A DNA stretch of 62,020 nt, taken from NCBI GenBank assembly GCA_019637175.1, contig JAHBWD010000051.1:1-62020 (forward strand), written 5' to 3'. Shown here piece by piece: positions 51,588-60,282 of this stretch; the stretch's first letter is position 1, and every line of letters starts with the position of its first letter. The position numbers and the translations under genes are program-made. The notes beneath the pieces were generated by a model, which worked only from the letters and a program-made list of their open reading frames with translations, made no database searches and was not told the origin of the DNA. The stretch is from Labilithrix sp. (GTDB lineage Bacteria; Myxococcota_A; Polyangia; Polyangiales; Polyangiaceae).

Positions 51588-52181
51588 GTGGTCCGAAGCC
51601 GAAAAAACAAGCTCGCGGCGTCGTTCGTCGTCACCGTCTCCGCGCTGCCCGTGATCGCCGGCGCGTCTGCGTGTCGAAAGACGACGGTGGATCCCGATCC
51701 GGAGCCGGCGGCGAAGCGCGGCACGACGGGCGTCTATCGCAACGGCGACACTTGCTACATGAGCGTGCCGGTGAGCTGCCCGCCGGGGCTCGCTTGCAAT
51801 CCTCCGGCGCCGCCGCCCGTCGACTGTCCGCCGAGCCACCTCGACGCGGGCGAGACCGCGCCGCCTTCGAAGCGTCCGCCGGGCAAAGAGGCGTGGCTGC
51901 GGGTGAAGCCTCACCTCTACGCCGCGTCGTTCGGCTGCTCGTACACGCCCGAGCAGTTCTGCACGCCGGCGGGATCGCCGCACGAGTGCCTCGCGCGCGG
52001 AGAGACCGTCAAGGTCGCGTGCACGTCGATCGCCGACGCGGGGCCGACGCGCTTCTCGCTCGCGCCGTTCACTTACAAGGACGGGCTCGGCGTGTGCCAC
52101 GAGATCCCGGCGATGGAGTGCGGCGAGGGTGACTGCGCCGACGCCATGCCCGAAGGTCGGGTCGTCGACTGCGCGCCGTGA
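51588..52181 (+). CDS. Cysteine- and proline-containing lipoprotein, unknown
   Basis: 197 residues with a lipobox-like GASAC (about residue 29) after a basic start. Ten or more cysteines lie in the mature chain (NGDTCYMSVPVSCPPGLAC, FGCSYTPEQFC, CGEGDCADAM). No family recognised. The last codon abuts the stop of the opposite activator gene within a TGATCA palindrome. Confidence 0.72.
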   Translation: MVRSRKNKLAASFVVTVSALPVIAGASACRKTTVDPDPEPAAKRGTTGVYRNGDTCYMSVPVSCPPGLACNPPAPPPVDCPPSHLDAGETAPPSKRPPGKEAWLRVKPHLYAASFGCSYTPEQFCTPAGSPHECLARGETVKVACTSIADAGPTRFSLAPFTYKDGLGVCHEIPAMECGEGDCADAMPEGRVVDCAP

Positions 52182-53558
52182 TCAGTCGTCGTCGTCGCCG
52201 AGGATCGCGCCGCTTGCGTCGCGGAGGCCGAGGCGCGCGACGAGCCGCTGGAGGAAGCGACGGCTCACGCCGGCTTGCTCGGCGGCGCGCGTCAGGTTCC
52301 CGTCGGTCTTCTTCATCATCGCGCGCACGTAGATGCTTTCGAACTCGCTCGTCCACGCGAGCCGCGCGTCTTTGAGCGGTAAGTGGAGCGGGACGATGCT
52401 CTCGACGCCGGCGGGCAGCACGCCCGCGGCCTCCGCCGGCGCGCCCGCGAACGCGCCCGTCTGCCCGAGCGTGACCGCGCGCTCGATCGTGTTTCGAAGC
52501 TCGCGCACGTTGCCCGGCCACGGCCGCGCGCGGAGCGACTCGACGAGCTCCGCGGGCAGCGCGGCGCCGGCGGCGCCCGACTTCGCCGCGATCTTCGCGT
52601 AGAGGTGCGCGGCGAGCTGCGGGATGTCGTCGCGGCGCGCGCGCAAGGGAGGGAGCGAGACCTCCACGACCGCGAGGCGATAGTAGAGATCCTCGCGGAA
52701 CGTGCCCTCGTTCACCATCTGCGCGAGCTTGCGGTTCGTCGCCGCGACGATGCGCACGTCGACGTCGGTCTCCTTCGTGGCGCCGACGCGGCGGACGCGT
52801 CGCGACTCGATCGCGCGGAGCAGCTTCGCCTGCATCGCGAGCGGCATCTCGCCGATCTCGTCGAGGAAGAGCGTTCCGCCGCTCGCCTCTTCGAACGCGC
52901 CCGCGCGGTTCTGCACGGCGCCGGTGAACGCGCCGCGCACGTGACCGAACAGCTCGCTCTCGAAGAGCGCCTCGGGGATCGCGCCGCAGTCGACGGGGAC
53001 GAAGGGCCCGCCCCTGCGCGCCGAAGCGGCGTGCAACGCGCGGGCGGCGACGTCTTTGCCCGTCCCCGTCTCGCCCTGCACGAGGAGCGTGGTGTCGGAG
53101 GCGGCGACGCGCTCGAGCACGGCGTAGACTTGGCGCATTTCCAAGCTCGCGCCGACGAGCTCGCCGAACGAGGTCTGATCGGAGATCGCGACGAACGCAG
53201 GCTCGCCGCTCGCCTCGATCCGGAACGCGGAGCCTCCGCATCGCACGACGGTGCCGACGGGCACGTCGGCCTCGCGTACGCGGACGTCGCCGACGAACGT
53301 TCCGTTCGTGCTCTCGAGATCGCGTAGCGTGACGGCGTCGGCCTTCACGACGAGCTCGCAGTGCACGCGCGAGACGGCGCGATCGGCGAGGACGAGGGCG
53401 CAGCCGGCGGCGCTGCCGACCTTCGCGCCGCCGCTCTCGATTCGCGCGCGCGCGCCGCGCGAAGGTCCCTCGACCGCGAGCAGCTCGACCGAGAGCACGC
53501 GGACGCCGCGCCGATCGAGGAGAACTCGCTCGGTCGCGTCGAGGGTGAACTCGGACAT
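52182..53558 (-). CDS. FHA-domain sigma-54 activator
   Basis: 458 residues. The FHA domain (about 20-115: KVGSAAGCALVLADRAVSRVH, then LESTNGTFVGD) is followed by the AAA+ core (VQGETGTGKDVAARALH, GHVRGAFTGAVQNRAG, GGTLFLDEIGEMP, RPWPGNVRELRN) and a Fis-type HTH (DGNLTRAAEQAGVSRRFLQR). No receiver. The ATG at 53558 is preferred over the one at 53567 because TACGAT ends 7 nt upstream and overlaps the earlier ATG. It lies 90 bp downstream of a Ser/Thr kinase gene, a likely phosphorylation partner read by the FHA domain. Confidence 0.9.
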   Translation of the reverse strand: MSEFTLDATERVLLDRRGVRVLSVELLAVEGPSRGARARIESGGAKVGSAAGCALVLADRAVSRVHCELVVKADAVTLRDLESTNGTFVGDVRVREADVPVGTVVRCGGSAFRIEASGEPAFVAISDQTSFGELVGASLEMRQVYAVLERVAASDTTLLVQGETGTGKDVAARALHAASARRGGPFVPVDCGAIPEALFESELFGHVRGAFTGAVQNRAGAFEEASGGTLFLDEIGEMPLAMQAKLLRAIESRRVRRVGATKETDVDVRIVAATNRKLAQMVNEGTFREDLYYRLAVVEVSLPPLRARRDDIPQLAAHLYAKIAAKSGAAGAALPAELVESLRARPWPGNVRELRNTIERAVTLGQTGAFAGAPAEAAGVLPAGVESIVPLHLPLKDARLAWTSEFESIYVRAMMKKTDGNLTRAAEQAGVSRRFLQRLVARLGLRDASGAILGDDDD

Positions 53559-53565
53559 CGACGTC

Positions 53566-53571
53566 ATCGTA
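53566..53571 (-). promoter_or_regulatory. -10 element (TACGAT) for the FHA activator
   Basis: Ends 7 nt before the ATG at 53558; it includes part of the upstream ATG, which argues against that start. Confidence 0.6.
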
Positions 53572-53648
53572 CAACGGGAGGCGGGCCGTGACGACGCGCT
53601 CGCTCAGCGCGTGTCTGCACGCGCGTCCAGGGGCACCGAGCGGAACGC

Positions 53649-55415
53649 TCAGTGCCCGTCGTCGTACGGATTCGGCGGAGGCTTGCGCGTGGCCGGCGGC
53701 TGCGGCGTCGAAGCGGGCGGGGTCGCGCCCGCCGGCGTTCGCACGAGAGGCTTGCTCCCCGGCTTGAGCGGCGTCGCGCTCGTCGCGCTCGTCGCCGACG
53801 GCGGCGCTTCCGCGCTCGTCGCGCCGGTCGCGCTCGTCGCGCTCGTCGCGCTCGTCGCGCTCGTCGTGCGTGCCGCGCCCGCGTCGACGATGGCCGTCGC
53901 CGAGGTGGAAGGCTCGGCGGATCCCGCGGTCGCGATCGGCGTGCTCGATCGCGTCGCGGCGAAGAAGATGACGGCGCCCGCGAGCGCCGCCGTGCCGACG
54001 CCGACCGCCAGCGGAAGCGCCCACCGGTTCGTTCGCGGCGCGATCGCTTGCTCCGGCGCGATCTCCGGCGACGCGTAGGCGCGCTGCGACGCGTCGTGGA
54101 ACGAGAGCTGCGTCTCACCGACGTCGGATCGGAGCGTTCTCACGGGCGGCGGCGACATCACGCCCGCGGAGAGCTGCGTCGGGTTCACCCCGACCACCGG
54201 CAGCGTCGTCGCAGGCTCCGCCGGTTTGTCGGGCGCGCCGTCCATGCGCGGCGTCATCGGCTTCGTCGACGGCACCACGGTGGCGGCGCCGATCCCGCTC
54301 TTGTCGGTGGAGGGCGCGCCGGGCCCGCCGCCCATCTTCGGCGTCGCCGCGGTCACCGTCGCCGGGATCGCCTGCGGATCGATCTGCGTCGACGGCGCGT
54401 CGTCGTTCGGCGCCTCGACGCCCATCAGGCTCGCCACCGACGGCTCGTGCGCGAGCTTTCCTCGCACGAGCGCGCGTCGCTCTTCGATCTGCGCGCCCAC
54501 GAGCTCGCGCACCGTCGCCGCGACCTCCGTGGGCCCCGCGAGGAGCTTGGCGTCGGTCGCGCTCGCCTCGAGCGCGGCCGCCATCGCCGCGGCGTTGTCG
54601 AAGCGATCGTTGCGGTCTTTCGCGAGCGCGCACGCGATCACGGCGTCGAGCGCGGGGCCGAGATCTTTCGCCACGTGCGAGACCGGCTCGGGCTGGTGTT
54701 CGAGGAGGCGCTGGAGCGTCTCCGCTTCGTTGTCGGCGCGGAAGCACCGCTTGCCCGTGAGCGCCTCCCACAAGACGATCCCCATCGCGAACAGATCGAA
54801 GCGCCGATCGATCGCCTCGCCCTTGAGGTACTCGGGCGCCATGTACGCGAGCTTGCCCTTCAGGCTGCCCTCGCTCGTCGACTGCATGTTCTTGCGCGCG
54901 AACTTGGCGACGCCGAAGTCGGCCACGCGCGCCATGCCGTCGCTCCCTACGAGGATGTTCACCGGCGAGATGTCGCGATGCACGAGCCCGACCGGGCGCC
55001 CTCGCTCGTCGACGAGCTCGTGCGCCGCGTGGAGGCCGGCGAGCGCGTCGAGCGCGACGCGCACGGCGACGCGCGGAGGGAGACGCTTGTCTTGCCGGCT
55101 CGCCTTGACGAGCAGCTCGCCGAGCGAGGCGCCCTCGATGTAGTCCATGACGAGGCTGATCGAGTCGCCGTCGATCTCCACGTCGCGCACGTCGACTACG
55201 TTGGCGTGGTGAATCATCGACGCCAAGCGCGCCTCGGCGACGAGCTCGGAGCGGAAGCTCGGATCGTCGAGGAGGTGTCGGTGCGGCTTCTTGATCGCGA
55301 CGAGCTGTCGGAAGCCGAGGGCGCCGCGCACGGTGCCGACCCACACCGTGGCCATCCCGCCGGCCGCGAGCTTCAGGATCGTGTCGTAGCGCGACGCGGA
55401 GGTGCCGCCGGCCAT
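53649..55415 (-). CDS. Membrane Ser/Thr protein kinase (Pkn family)
   Basis: 588 residues. The kinase domain (about 10-275) is complete: LAAGGMATVWVG, VAIKK (Lys), VHRDISPVNILV, VADFGVAKF, AYMAPEYLKG. The HRDISPxN form is typical of myxobacterial kinases. A long disordered Thr/Pro region (about 300-460) is followed by one TM (ALPLAVGVGTAALAGAVIFF) and an external tail of Ala-Thr-Ser repeats. It should phosphorylate cytoplasmic partners; the adjacent FHA activator is the best candidate. TACGAT ends 9 nt before the ATG. Confidence 0.92.
   Translation of the reverse strand: MAGGTSASRYDTILKLAAGGMATVWVGTVRGALGFRQLVAIKKPHRHLLDDPSFRSELVAEARLASMIHHANVVDVRDVEIDGDSISLVMDYIEGASLGELLVKASRQDKRLPPRVAVRVALDALAGLHAAHELVDERGRPVGLVHRDISPVNILVGSDGMARVADFGVAKFARKNMQSTSEGSLKGKLAYMAPEYLKGEAIDRRFDLFAMGIVLWEALTGKRCFRADNEAETLQRLLEHQPEPVSHVAKDLGPALDAVIACALAKDRNDRFDNAAAMAAALEASATDAKLLAGPTEVAATVRELVGAQIEERRALVRGKLAHEPSVASLMGVEAPNDDAPSTQIDPQAIPATVTAATPKMGGGPGAPSTDKSGIGAATVVPSTKPMTPRMDGAPDKPAEPATTLPVVGVNPTQLSAGVMSPPPVRTLRSDVGETQLSFHDASQRAYASPEIAPEQAIAPRTNRWALPLAVGVGTAALAGAVIFFAATRSSTPIATAGSAEPSTSATAIVDAGAARTTSATSATSATSATGATSAEAPPSATSATSATPLKPGSKPLVRTPAGATPPASTPQPPATRKPPPNPYDDGH
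53778..53878. repeat. 9-bp tandem repeat encoding Ala-Thr-Ser triplets
   Basis: Units of cgctcgtcg (plus strand) repeat near the end of the kinase gene and encode ATS triplets in the extracytoplasmic tail. Two runs (ATSATSATSATG and SATSATSAT) are separated by a short unique stretch. Confidence 0.8.
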
Positions 55416-55424
55416 CGTGCGGTC

Positions 55425-55430
55425 ATCGTA
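55425..55430 (-). promoter_or_regulatory. -10 element (TACGAT) for the kinase gene
   Basis: GATACGAT; the hexamer ends 9 nt upstream of the ATG at 55415, within the gap to the upstream gene's stop. Confidence 0.45.
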
Positions 55431-55440
55431 TCGCAGCTCG

Positions 55441-56421
55441 TCAAAAGCGGACGAGCGTTCCGCCCGCGAGGCCGCCGCCGGGCAGGGGACCGACGTGCGC
55501 GCCGGCCCAGCCCGCGCGCGTCGGCTTGCCCTCCCAGTCGGTGAACACCGCGCCGATCACGACGGTCGCCACCGCGAAGAGCGCCGTCGCTCCGATCGCG
55601 ACGTTCGCGACCGTCTGCGACGACTCGCCGTCGTTCTTGAGGACGCCGCAGCCGGCGAGACCCGCGGACTCGCAGCCGAGGGCCACGAACTCGTCGTGCT
55701 TCGACTTCGTCTTCAGCATGAAGAACGTCGCCGCCGCTCCGGCGACGACCGTCGCGCCGATCCCGGCGAAGAAGACGATCGGCGGGAGCTTGTCGCGCGC
55801 CGGCCGCGGCGCGATCGGCGCTTCGCCCGCCGGAGCTTGCTCCGCGGGCGCGGCGGGCGCGGCGGGCGCGTGGGGCGTCACGGTCGCCGGCTCGGCGCTC
55901 TTCGGCGTTCCCACGACGACCGCGATCTGATCGGGCTTCACGTCGACGCTCCTCGACTGCGGCTCGCCGTCGACGCTCACCACCACCGTGTGCGGCCCGA
56001 CGCGCGACCACGCGGGCTTCTTCGTATCGAGCGTCGCGCCGTCGATCGTCGCGGTGCAGTGCGACGACGCCGGGCACTCGACGCGGACGCGGCCCGCCCG
56101 CCCGCCGAGCTTCTGCTTCGCCGCCTCGACGCTCGGCTTGAGCGTCCCCGAGATCGGACCGCGCGCGCTCCGCTCGATCAGCTCGCTCCCGATCACGGGA
56201 TCGTCGGCGTCGACCGCCGCGTCGAGCCCTGCCTGGAGGGCGACGTCGCTCGGCGCGATCGCGTCGGCCTCCGCGAACGCCTTCGCCGCCGCCGCGAAGT
56301 CGCCGCGCTTGTGAGCGACGACGCCGCGATCGTAGGCCTCTTTCGCGCGCGCTTTCTCCGTCTGCGCGCCGGCGATCGCCGGCGCGAGCAGGATCGCGAT
56401 CGCGATCGCGGCGCGCTTCAC
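55441..56421 (-). CDS. TPR-like / PEGA-like envelope protein
   Basis: 326 residues: signal peptide (AIAIAILLAPAIAGA), TPR-like helices (RAKEAYDRGVVAHKRGDF, AAKAFAEADAIAPSD), a PEGA-like beta unit (HCTATIDGATLDTKKPAWS, VVVSVDGEPQSRSVDV), a Pro/Ala linker and one or two C-terminal TM segments. The layout parallels the 24986-25933 protein. The GTG at 56421 overlaps the stop of the Cys-rich gene by 4 nt (GTGA). The kinase gene follows 26 bp downstream, so it may be part of the signalling module. Confidence 0.8.
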   Translation of the reverse strand: MKRAAIAIAILLAPAIAGAQTEKARAKEAYDRGVVAHKRGDFAAAAKAFAEADAIAPSDVALQAGLDAAVDADDPVIGSELIERSARGPISGTLKPSVEAAKQKLGGRAGRVRVECPASSHCTATIDGATLDTKKPAWSRVGPHTVVVSVDGEPQSRSVDVKPDQIAVVVGTPKSAEPATVTPHAPAAPAAPAEQAPAGEAPIAPRPARDKLPPIVFFAGIGATVVAGAAATFFMLKTKSKHDEFVALGCESAGLAGCGVLKNDGESSQTVANVAIGATALFAVATVVIGAVFTDWEGKPTRAGWAGAHVGPLPGGGLAGGTLVRF

Positions 56422-56924
56422 TTGCACGATCCCGCTCCGCGGCAGGTGCAGCCCCCCGCGGGGCACGTGACGGTGCAGGTCGCGCTGATCTCGCAGTCGG
56501 TCGTGCAGCCGCCGCCTTCGCAGATCACGTTGCACACCGCGCCGGGGCGGCAGGTGGCGTCGCACCCGCCTCCGGAGCAGGAGAATGTGCATGTTGCACC
56601 CGATTCGCACTCCGGCTTACAGCCGCCCTTCGAGCAGTCGACCGTGCACGCGCTCCCCGGCTTGCACTCGGGCGAGCAAGCGCTCTGGGCGCAGGTGATC
56701 GCGCAGCGCTGCGCGGTCGCGCAATCGCAGCTGGCGCCCTCGTCGCAGCTCTTCGTGACTTGCCCGGCGCCGGCCTCGCTGCTCGTGCCCGTCTCGCTGC
56801 CGCCCTCGAGCGCCGCCGTTCCGCTGCCGATGGTGAAGTCGTAAGTGCACGCGCCGATCGACGCGATCGAAGCGATCGAAGCGAACGAAGCGACGCCGAT
56901 GACGCCGAGCGAACGAGCGAGCAC
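56418..56924 (-). CDS. Cysteine-rich repeat lipoprotein
   Basis: 168 residues. GTG start at 56924, supported by TATCCT 6 nt upstream. The signal sequence contains a 3-residue repeat (FASIASIASIG) before a lipobox-type Cys. The mature chain is a series of about 13-residue units of the form C-xx-x-C-xxGAxC-xxxC-xxGGC (for example CSPECKPGSACTVDCSKGGC). It has about 27 cysteines, and the regular spacing suggests a rod of disulfide loops at the surface. Translationally coupled to the PEGA-like gene. Confidence 0.78.
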   Translation of the reverse strand: MLARSLGVIGVASFASIASIASIGACTYDFTIGSGTAALEGGSETGTSSEAGAGQVTKSCDEGASCDCATAQRCAITCAQSACSPECKPGSACTVDCSKGGCKPECESGATCTFSCSGGGCDATCRPGAVCNVICEGGGCTTDCEISATCTVTCPAGGCTCRGAGSCK

Positions 56925-56930
56925 GACCCG

Positions 56931-56936
56931 AGGATA
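56931..56936 (-). promoter_or_regulatory. -10 element (TATCCT) for the Cys-rich / kinase gene group
   Basis: Ends 6 nt before the GTG at 56924; predicts a leaderless first gene. Confidence 0.55.
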
Positions 56937-57052
56937 CCTGCACTCGCGTCGCCGCCCAAAGGCGAACGCCCCGCCGCGACCATCGCGACGGGGCGTTCGT
57001 TGCGCTCCAGGGGGGGAGGAGGAGGGGCTGGAGCGCGAGACTCGTGAGGCGA

Positions 57053-58801
57053 TCAGCGCGAGGGCGCCGGGTTGCCTCGGCCGCGGGGAACGTCGGCCCA
57101 GATGCACGACGGGTCCTGCGCGTCGTTGTTGCACTTGTTCATGTGCTCGACCGCCTTGGCCCACTTCGACTGCGGCCAGTTTTGCTCGGTCAGCCCGTCG
57201 AGGCGCATCGGCATCCAGTGCGATTTCTCGAACGCCTTGTAGCGATCGGTGATCTTGTTCCAGAAGCCGTCTTGACCCATCGGGCGGCCGCCGTTCGCGC
57301 TGCCCGTCGTCCAGTTGGCGAAGCTGCCGATCCACGTGCTGCCGCCGACGCGGTGACACGAGGTGCACGGACCGACCTCGTCGCTGACGAGCTGCTTGGG
57401 GATCGTCCAGCCCTGCGCGTCCATGTTGAGGACGTAGTAGGGCGAGTCGTTCCACGAGACTTCGAAGTCGGGGTGATAGCCCATCATCGGGACGATCGGC
57501 TTGTTGTCGCGGCGGCGCGCGCCGTTGATCCAGGGCGTCTGGATGAAGGGATCGGTCGTGTGGCAGCCCTCGGTGCAATAGCCCTTCGGCGAGTCCCAGA
57601 GCGTCCGCGACTTCTCGCGATCGGCGGGGTGGGGCACGTGCTCGCCGTCGTTGCCCGAGCCGATCTGATTCTGGAAGAAGCAGGTCTTCCCGGTCTTCGG
57701 GTTGTGCCCGATCATCGCGATGTCGTCGAAGCGCTTGGTCTTGAGCCAGCCCTTGTCTTCGCCGCCGCCGACCTTCCGGCAGAGGAGCACCCAGTGCGTG
57801 CCCTTGTCGTTCTTCGCGGTGGTGACGGTCGGCCCGGGCTCGCAGCCCTGGCTCAGGTACTCGGCCTTGTCGCACTTGCTGACGCAGTCGTAGCTCGAGT
57901 AGCCCTTGGTGCCGTTGGGGCCCGCGCCGTCGCACTTCTCGTGCGGGCGATCGTCGACCGTCAGCGGGATGAGCGCGCCCTCGACGCCGGCCATCACGGC
58001 GGGGTCGTGGCCTGCGCCGGTGCCGACGAAGTCACGGCAGTCGAACGTGTCGTACTTGCCGCGACCGAGCTTCTTGAAGAACGGGATCTCGCCGAGCTCG
58101 GCGACGCACTTCTCGCCGTACTTCTCCATCGACTCGATGCGCGCCTCGGCGGGGCGCACGCCCGCGTCGCCCGCGAGGAGGTTGAGGCTGCCGGTCGACT
58201 GCACCTGCGCGGCCTGCGCGGCGTCGTCGTTGCCTTCGTCCCACGCGTACTCGAACGGCGTCTGCAGCTTCGCGCGGACCTTCTCGCCCTTCGTGATGCA
58301 CGCCTCGACGAGCACCTTGGGTCCGCCGCCCGCGAGGATCTCCTTCGTCTTCTCCGCGGCCCACTCCGGGTCCGACTGCCAGCGGTGATCGTCGTAGACC
58401 TTGAGCAGGTCGATCATCGACTTGTCGACCTTGGGCCCGCGGTAAACGACCTTGCCGACGGCGGCGAGCTCGCGCGCGCCCGCGCCGGTGATCGGTTGCG
58501 CGACGGAGAGATCGGCGCAGCTCAGGTTCTTCTCCGAGTCGAGCTTCGGCGCGCCGCGCACGATGCGGATGCGGAGCTGCTCGCCGCTCTTCAGCGAATC
58601 CTTGAGCGTCGCGTTCACCTGACCGGTCTCGCCGTCGTACGTGAGGCGGAGGCCGAGGGCGTTGTCGGCGCCGGTGATCGCGTCCTCGCTGAGGTCCTCC
58701 TCCGGATCCTCGGGGGCGGCGCAGTTCGCGAGGAGCGGGACGGCCGCCACGCTCGCGAGGGCGATCATGAAACCAAGGGACCTGAAGCTTCGGAGGTTCA
58801 T
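57053..58801 (-). CDS. Lipoprotein with two haem-c attachment motifs
   Basis: 582 residues with a lipobox (LLANC, about residue 27). Two haem-binding motifs lie in the C-terminal half: CTEGCHTTDPF (CxxxCH, non-standard spacing) and CTSCHRVGGSTW (CxxCH). The N-terminal half has no recognised domain. It is probably a periplasmic-facing electron-transfer or redox enzyme. ATG at 58801 with AGGAG about nine bases upstream. Divergent from the SnoaL/imelysin operon across 230 bp that carry no gene. Confidence 0.8.
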   Translation of the reverse strand: MNLRSFRSLGFMIALASVAAVPLLANCAAPEDPEEDLSEDAITGADNALGLRLTYDGETGQVNATLKDSLKSGEQLRIRIVRGAPKLDSEKNLSCADLSVAQPITGAGARELAAVGKVVYRGPKVDKSMIDLLKVYDDHRWQSDPEWAAEKTKEILAGGGPKVLVEACITKGEKVRAKLQTPFEYAWDEGNDDAAQAAQVQSTGSLNLLAGDAGVRPAEARIESMEKYGEKCVAELGEIPFFKKLGRGKYDTFDCRDFVGTGAGHDPAVMAGVEGALIPLTVDDRPHEKCDGAGPNGTKGYSSYDCVSKCDKAEYLSQGCEPGPTVTTAKNDKGTHWVLLCRKVGGGEDKGWLKTKRFDDIAMIGHNPKTGKTCFFQNQIGSGNDGEHVPHPADREKSRTLWDSPKGYCTEGCHTTDPFIQTPWINGARRRDNKPIVPMMGYHPDFEVSWNDSPYYVLNMDAQGWTIPKQLVSDEVGPCTSCHRVGGSTWIGSFANWTTGSANGGRPMGQDGFWNKITDRYKAFEKSHWMPMRLDGLTEQNWPQSKWAKAVEHMNKCNNDAQDPSCIWADVPRGRGNPAPSR

Positions 58802-59031
58802 CGTCACGGCTCCTGAAGCTCCTCCGAAGCAGCGCACATGCCAGTAGGTGGGGGTAGGTTTTCTGCGCACATTGGGCGTCTGATCACGGTCGCGCACCTC
58901 TTAAGTGGAGGGGCCCCGATCCACCAGGCGGAGGGGACGTTTCCGCCCGGAGCGGAACGGGGCAAGCGCGGGCCTTGACGTCGACGGTGACTTCGATGGA
59001 CCTTTCGCGCGCCGTTCCCAAGGAGCCCTCC

Positions 59032-60273
59032 ATGCGTCGCTCGACCCTCGCCCTCGTCGCTCTGTCCTTGTGCGCCTCTCTCTCCGCCGCCTGCGGTGAG
59101 GATCCGTTGCCGCCGCCGGCGGCTCCGGCGCCGCCCGTCGCGGCCCCTCCGCCGCCGCCGACCACGGAGCCGCCCCCGGCGCCCGCGCCGAAGCTCTCGC
59201 TCGCCGAGATGCAGAAGCAGGGGCTCGGCACCGCGCTCCAAGGGATCAACTCGCACGACCCGAAGATGTTCGCGAGCGTCTACGCCGACAGCGCGGTCAT
59301 CAACGTCGCCGGCCTCAACGAGGTGAACGGTCGCGACGCGATCGCCGCCAACATGGCGGAGTGGTTCGAGACGTTCTCGAACGCCAAGCTCGGCTTCTCG
59401 CGCGTCTGGGTGAAGGGCGACGCGATGGTGATCGAGTGGGTGATCAACGGCGTGCACCACGGCGCGCTCTTCGGGGTGAAGGGCACCGAGCAGCCCATCG
59501 GTCACTACGGCCTCAGCGTCGTGCAGTTCTCGCCCGACGGGAAGGTCGTGCGCGAGGAGCGCTACGGCGATCTCGGCACCGTCATGACGCAGGTCGGCGG
59601 CGCGAAGGCGAAGCCGCGTCCGATCCCGGAGGTGCCGAAGGGGCCGGAGACGATCGCGTCGACCGGCAACGAGGAGAAGAACGTCGACGTCGCGAAGGCG
59701 GCGCTCACGGCGCTCGAGACCAAGAAAGAAGCCGACTTCACGGGCGCGCTCACCGACGACGTCGAGCACGACGGCCTCTTCCACCTCGAGACGACGAAGG
59801 GCAAAGACGAGGCGAAGAAGTTCTTCAAGAGCTTCACCACCGCGTTCCCCGACGCGAAGTTCGAGGTCACCAAGTCGCTCGCGATCGGCGACTACGCGAT
59901 CGTCGAGTCGACGCTGAAGGCGACGCACGCGGGCGCGCTCGGCACGATCAAGCCGACGAAGAAGCCGATCGCCGTGCACCTCGTCGACATCTTCAAGATC
60001 AAGGACGGCAAGGTCGCGCGCGTGTGGACGTACCAGAACAGCCTCGAGATGCAGCAGCAGCTCGGGCTCTTCAACGTCGCGGCCGCGGGCAACGTCCCCG
60101 CGTCGCAAGCGGCGCCGAAGCCCGCGGGCGCCGCGCCCGCGAAGCCCGCGGCGGCGCCCGCGCCCGCGGCTCCGAAGAGCGGCGGCGGCGGAGGCACCGG
60201 AGGCGGCGGCGGCAACGACACCGGCGGCGGCGGTGGTAAGGGCACCGGCGGCGGCGGCGGCGGCAAGAAGTAA
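59032..60273 (+). CDS. Lipoprotein with two SnoaL/NTF2-like domains and a polyglycine tail
   Basis: 413 residues: lipobox (LSAAC, about residue 22), Pro-rich linker, then two tandem SnoaL-like domains (about 65-200 and 215-355). Each has the ester-cyclase-like pattern (LNEVNGRDAIAANMAEWFE and TTKGKDEAKKFFKSFT; VWVKGDAMVIEW and LAIGDYAIVEST). An Ala/Pro stretch and a tail of Gly runs broken by NDT, KGT and ending KK follow. Probably ligand-binding rather than catalytic. The ATG is fixed by AAGGAG 6 nt upstream. Confidence 0.82.
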   Translation: MRRSTLALVALSLCASLSAACGEDPLPPPAAPAPPVAAPPPPPTTEPPPAPAPKLSLAEMQKQGLGTALQGINSHDPKMFASVYADSAVINVAGLNEVNGRDAIAANMAEWFETFSNAKLGFSRVWVKGDAMVIEWVINGVHHGALFGVKGTEQPIGHYGLSVVQFSPDGKVVREERYGDLGTVMTQVGGAKAKPRPIPEVPKGPETIASTGNEEKNVDVAKAALTALETKKEADFTGALTDDVEHDGLFHLETTKGKDEAKKFFKSFTTAFPDAKFEVTKSLAIGDYAIVESTLKATHAGALGTIKPTKKPIAVHLVDIFKIKDGKVARVWTYQNSLEMQQQLGLFNVAAAGNVPASQAAPKPAGAAPAKPAAAPAPAAPKSGGGGGTGGGGGNDTGGGGGKGTGGGGGGKK

Positions 60274-60282
60274 GGCCGACGG

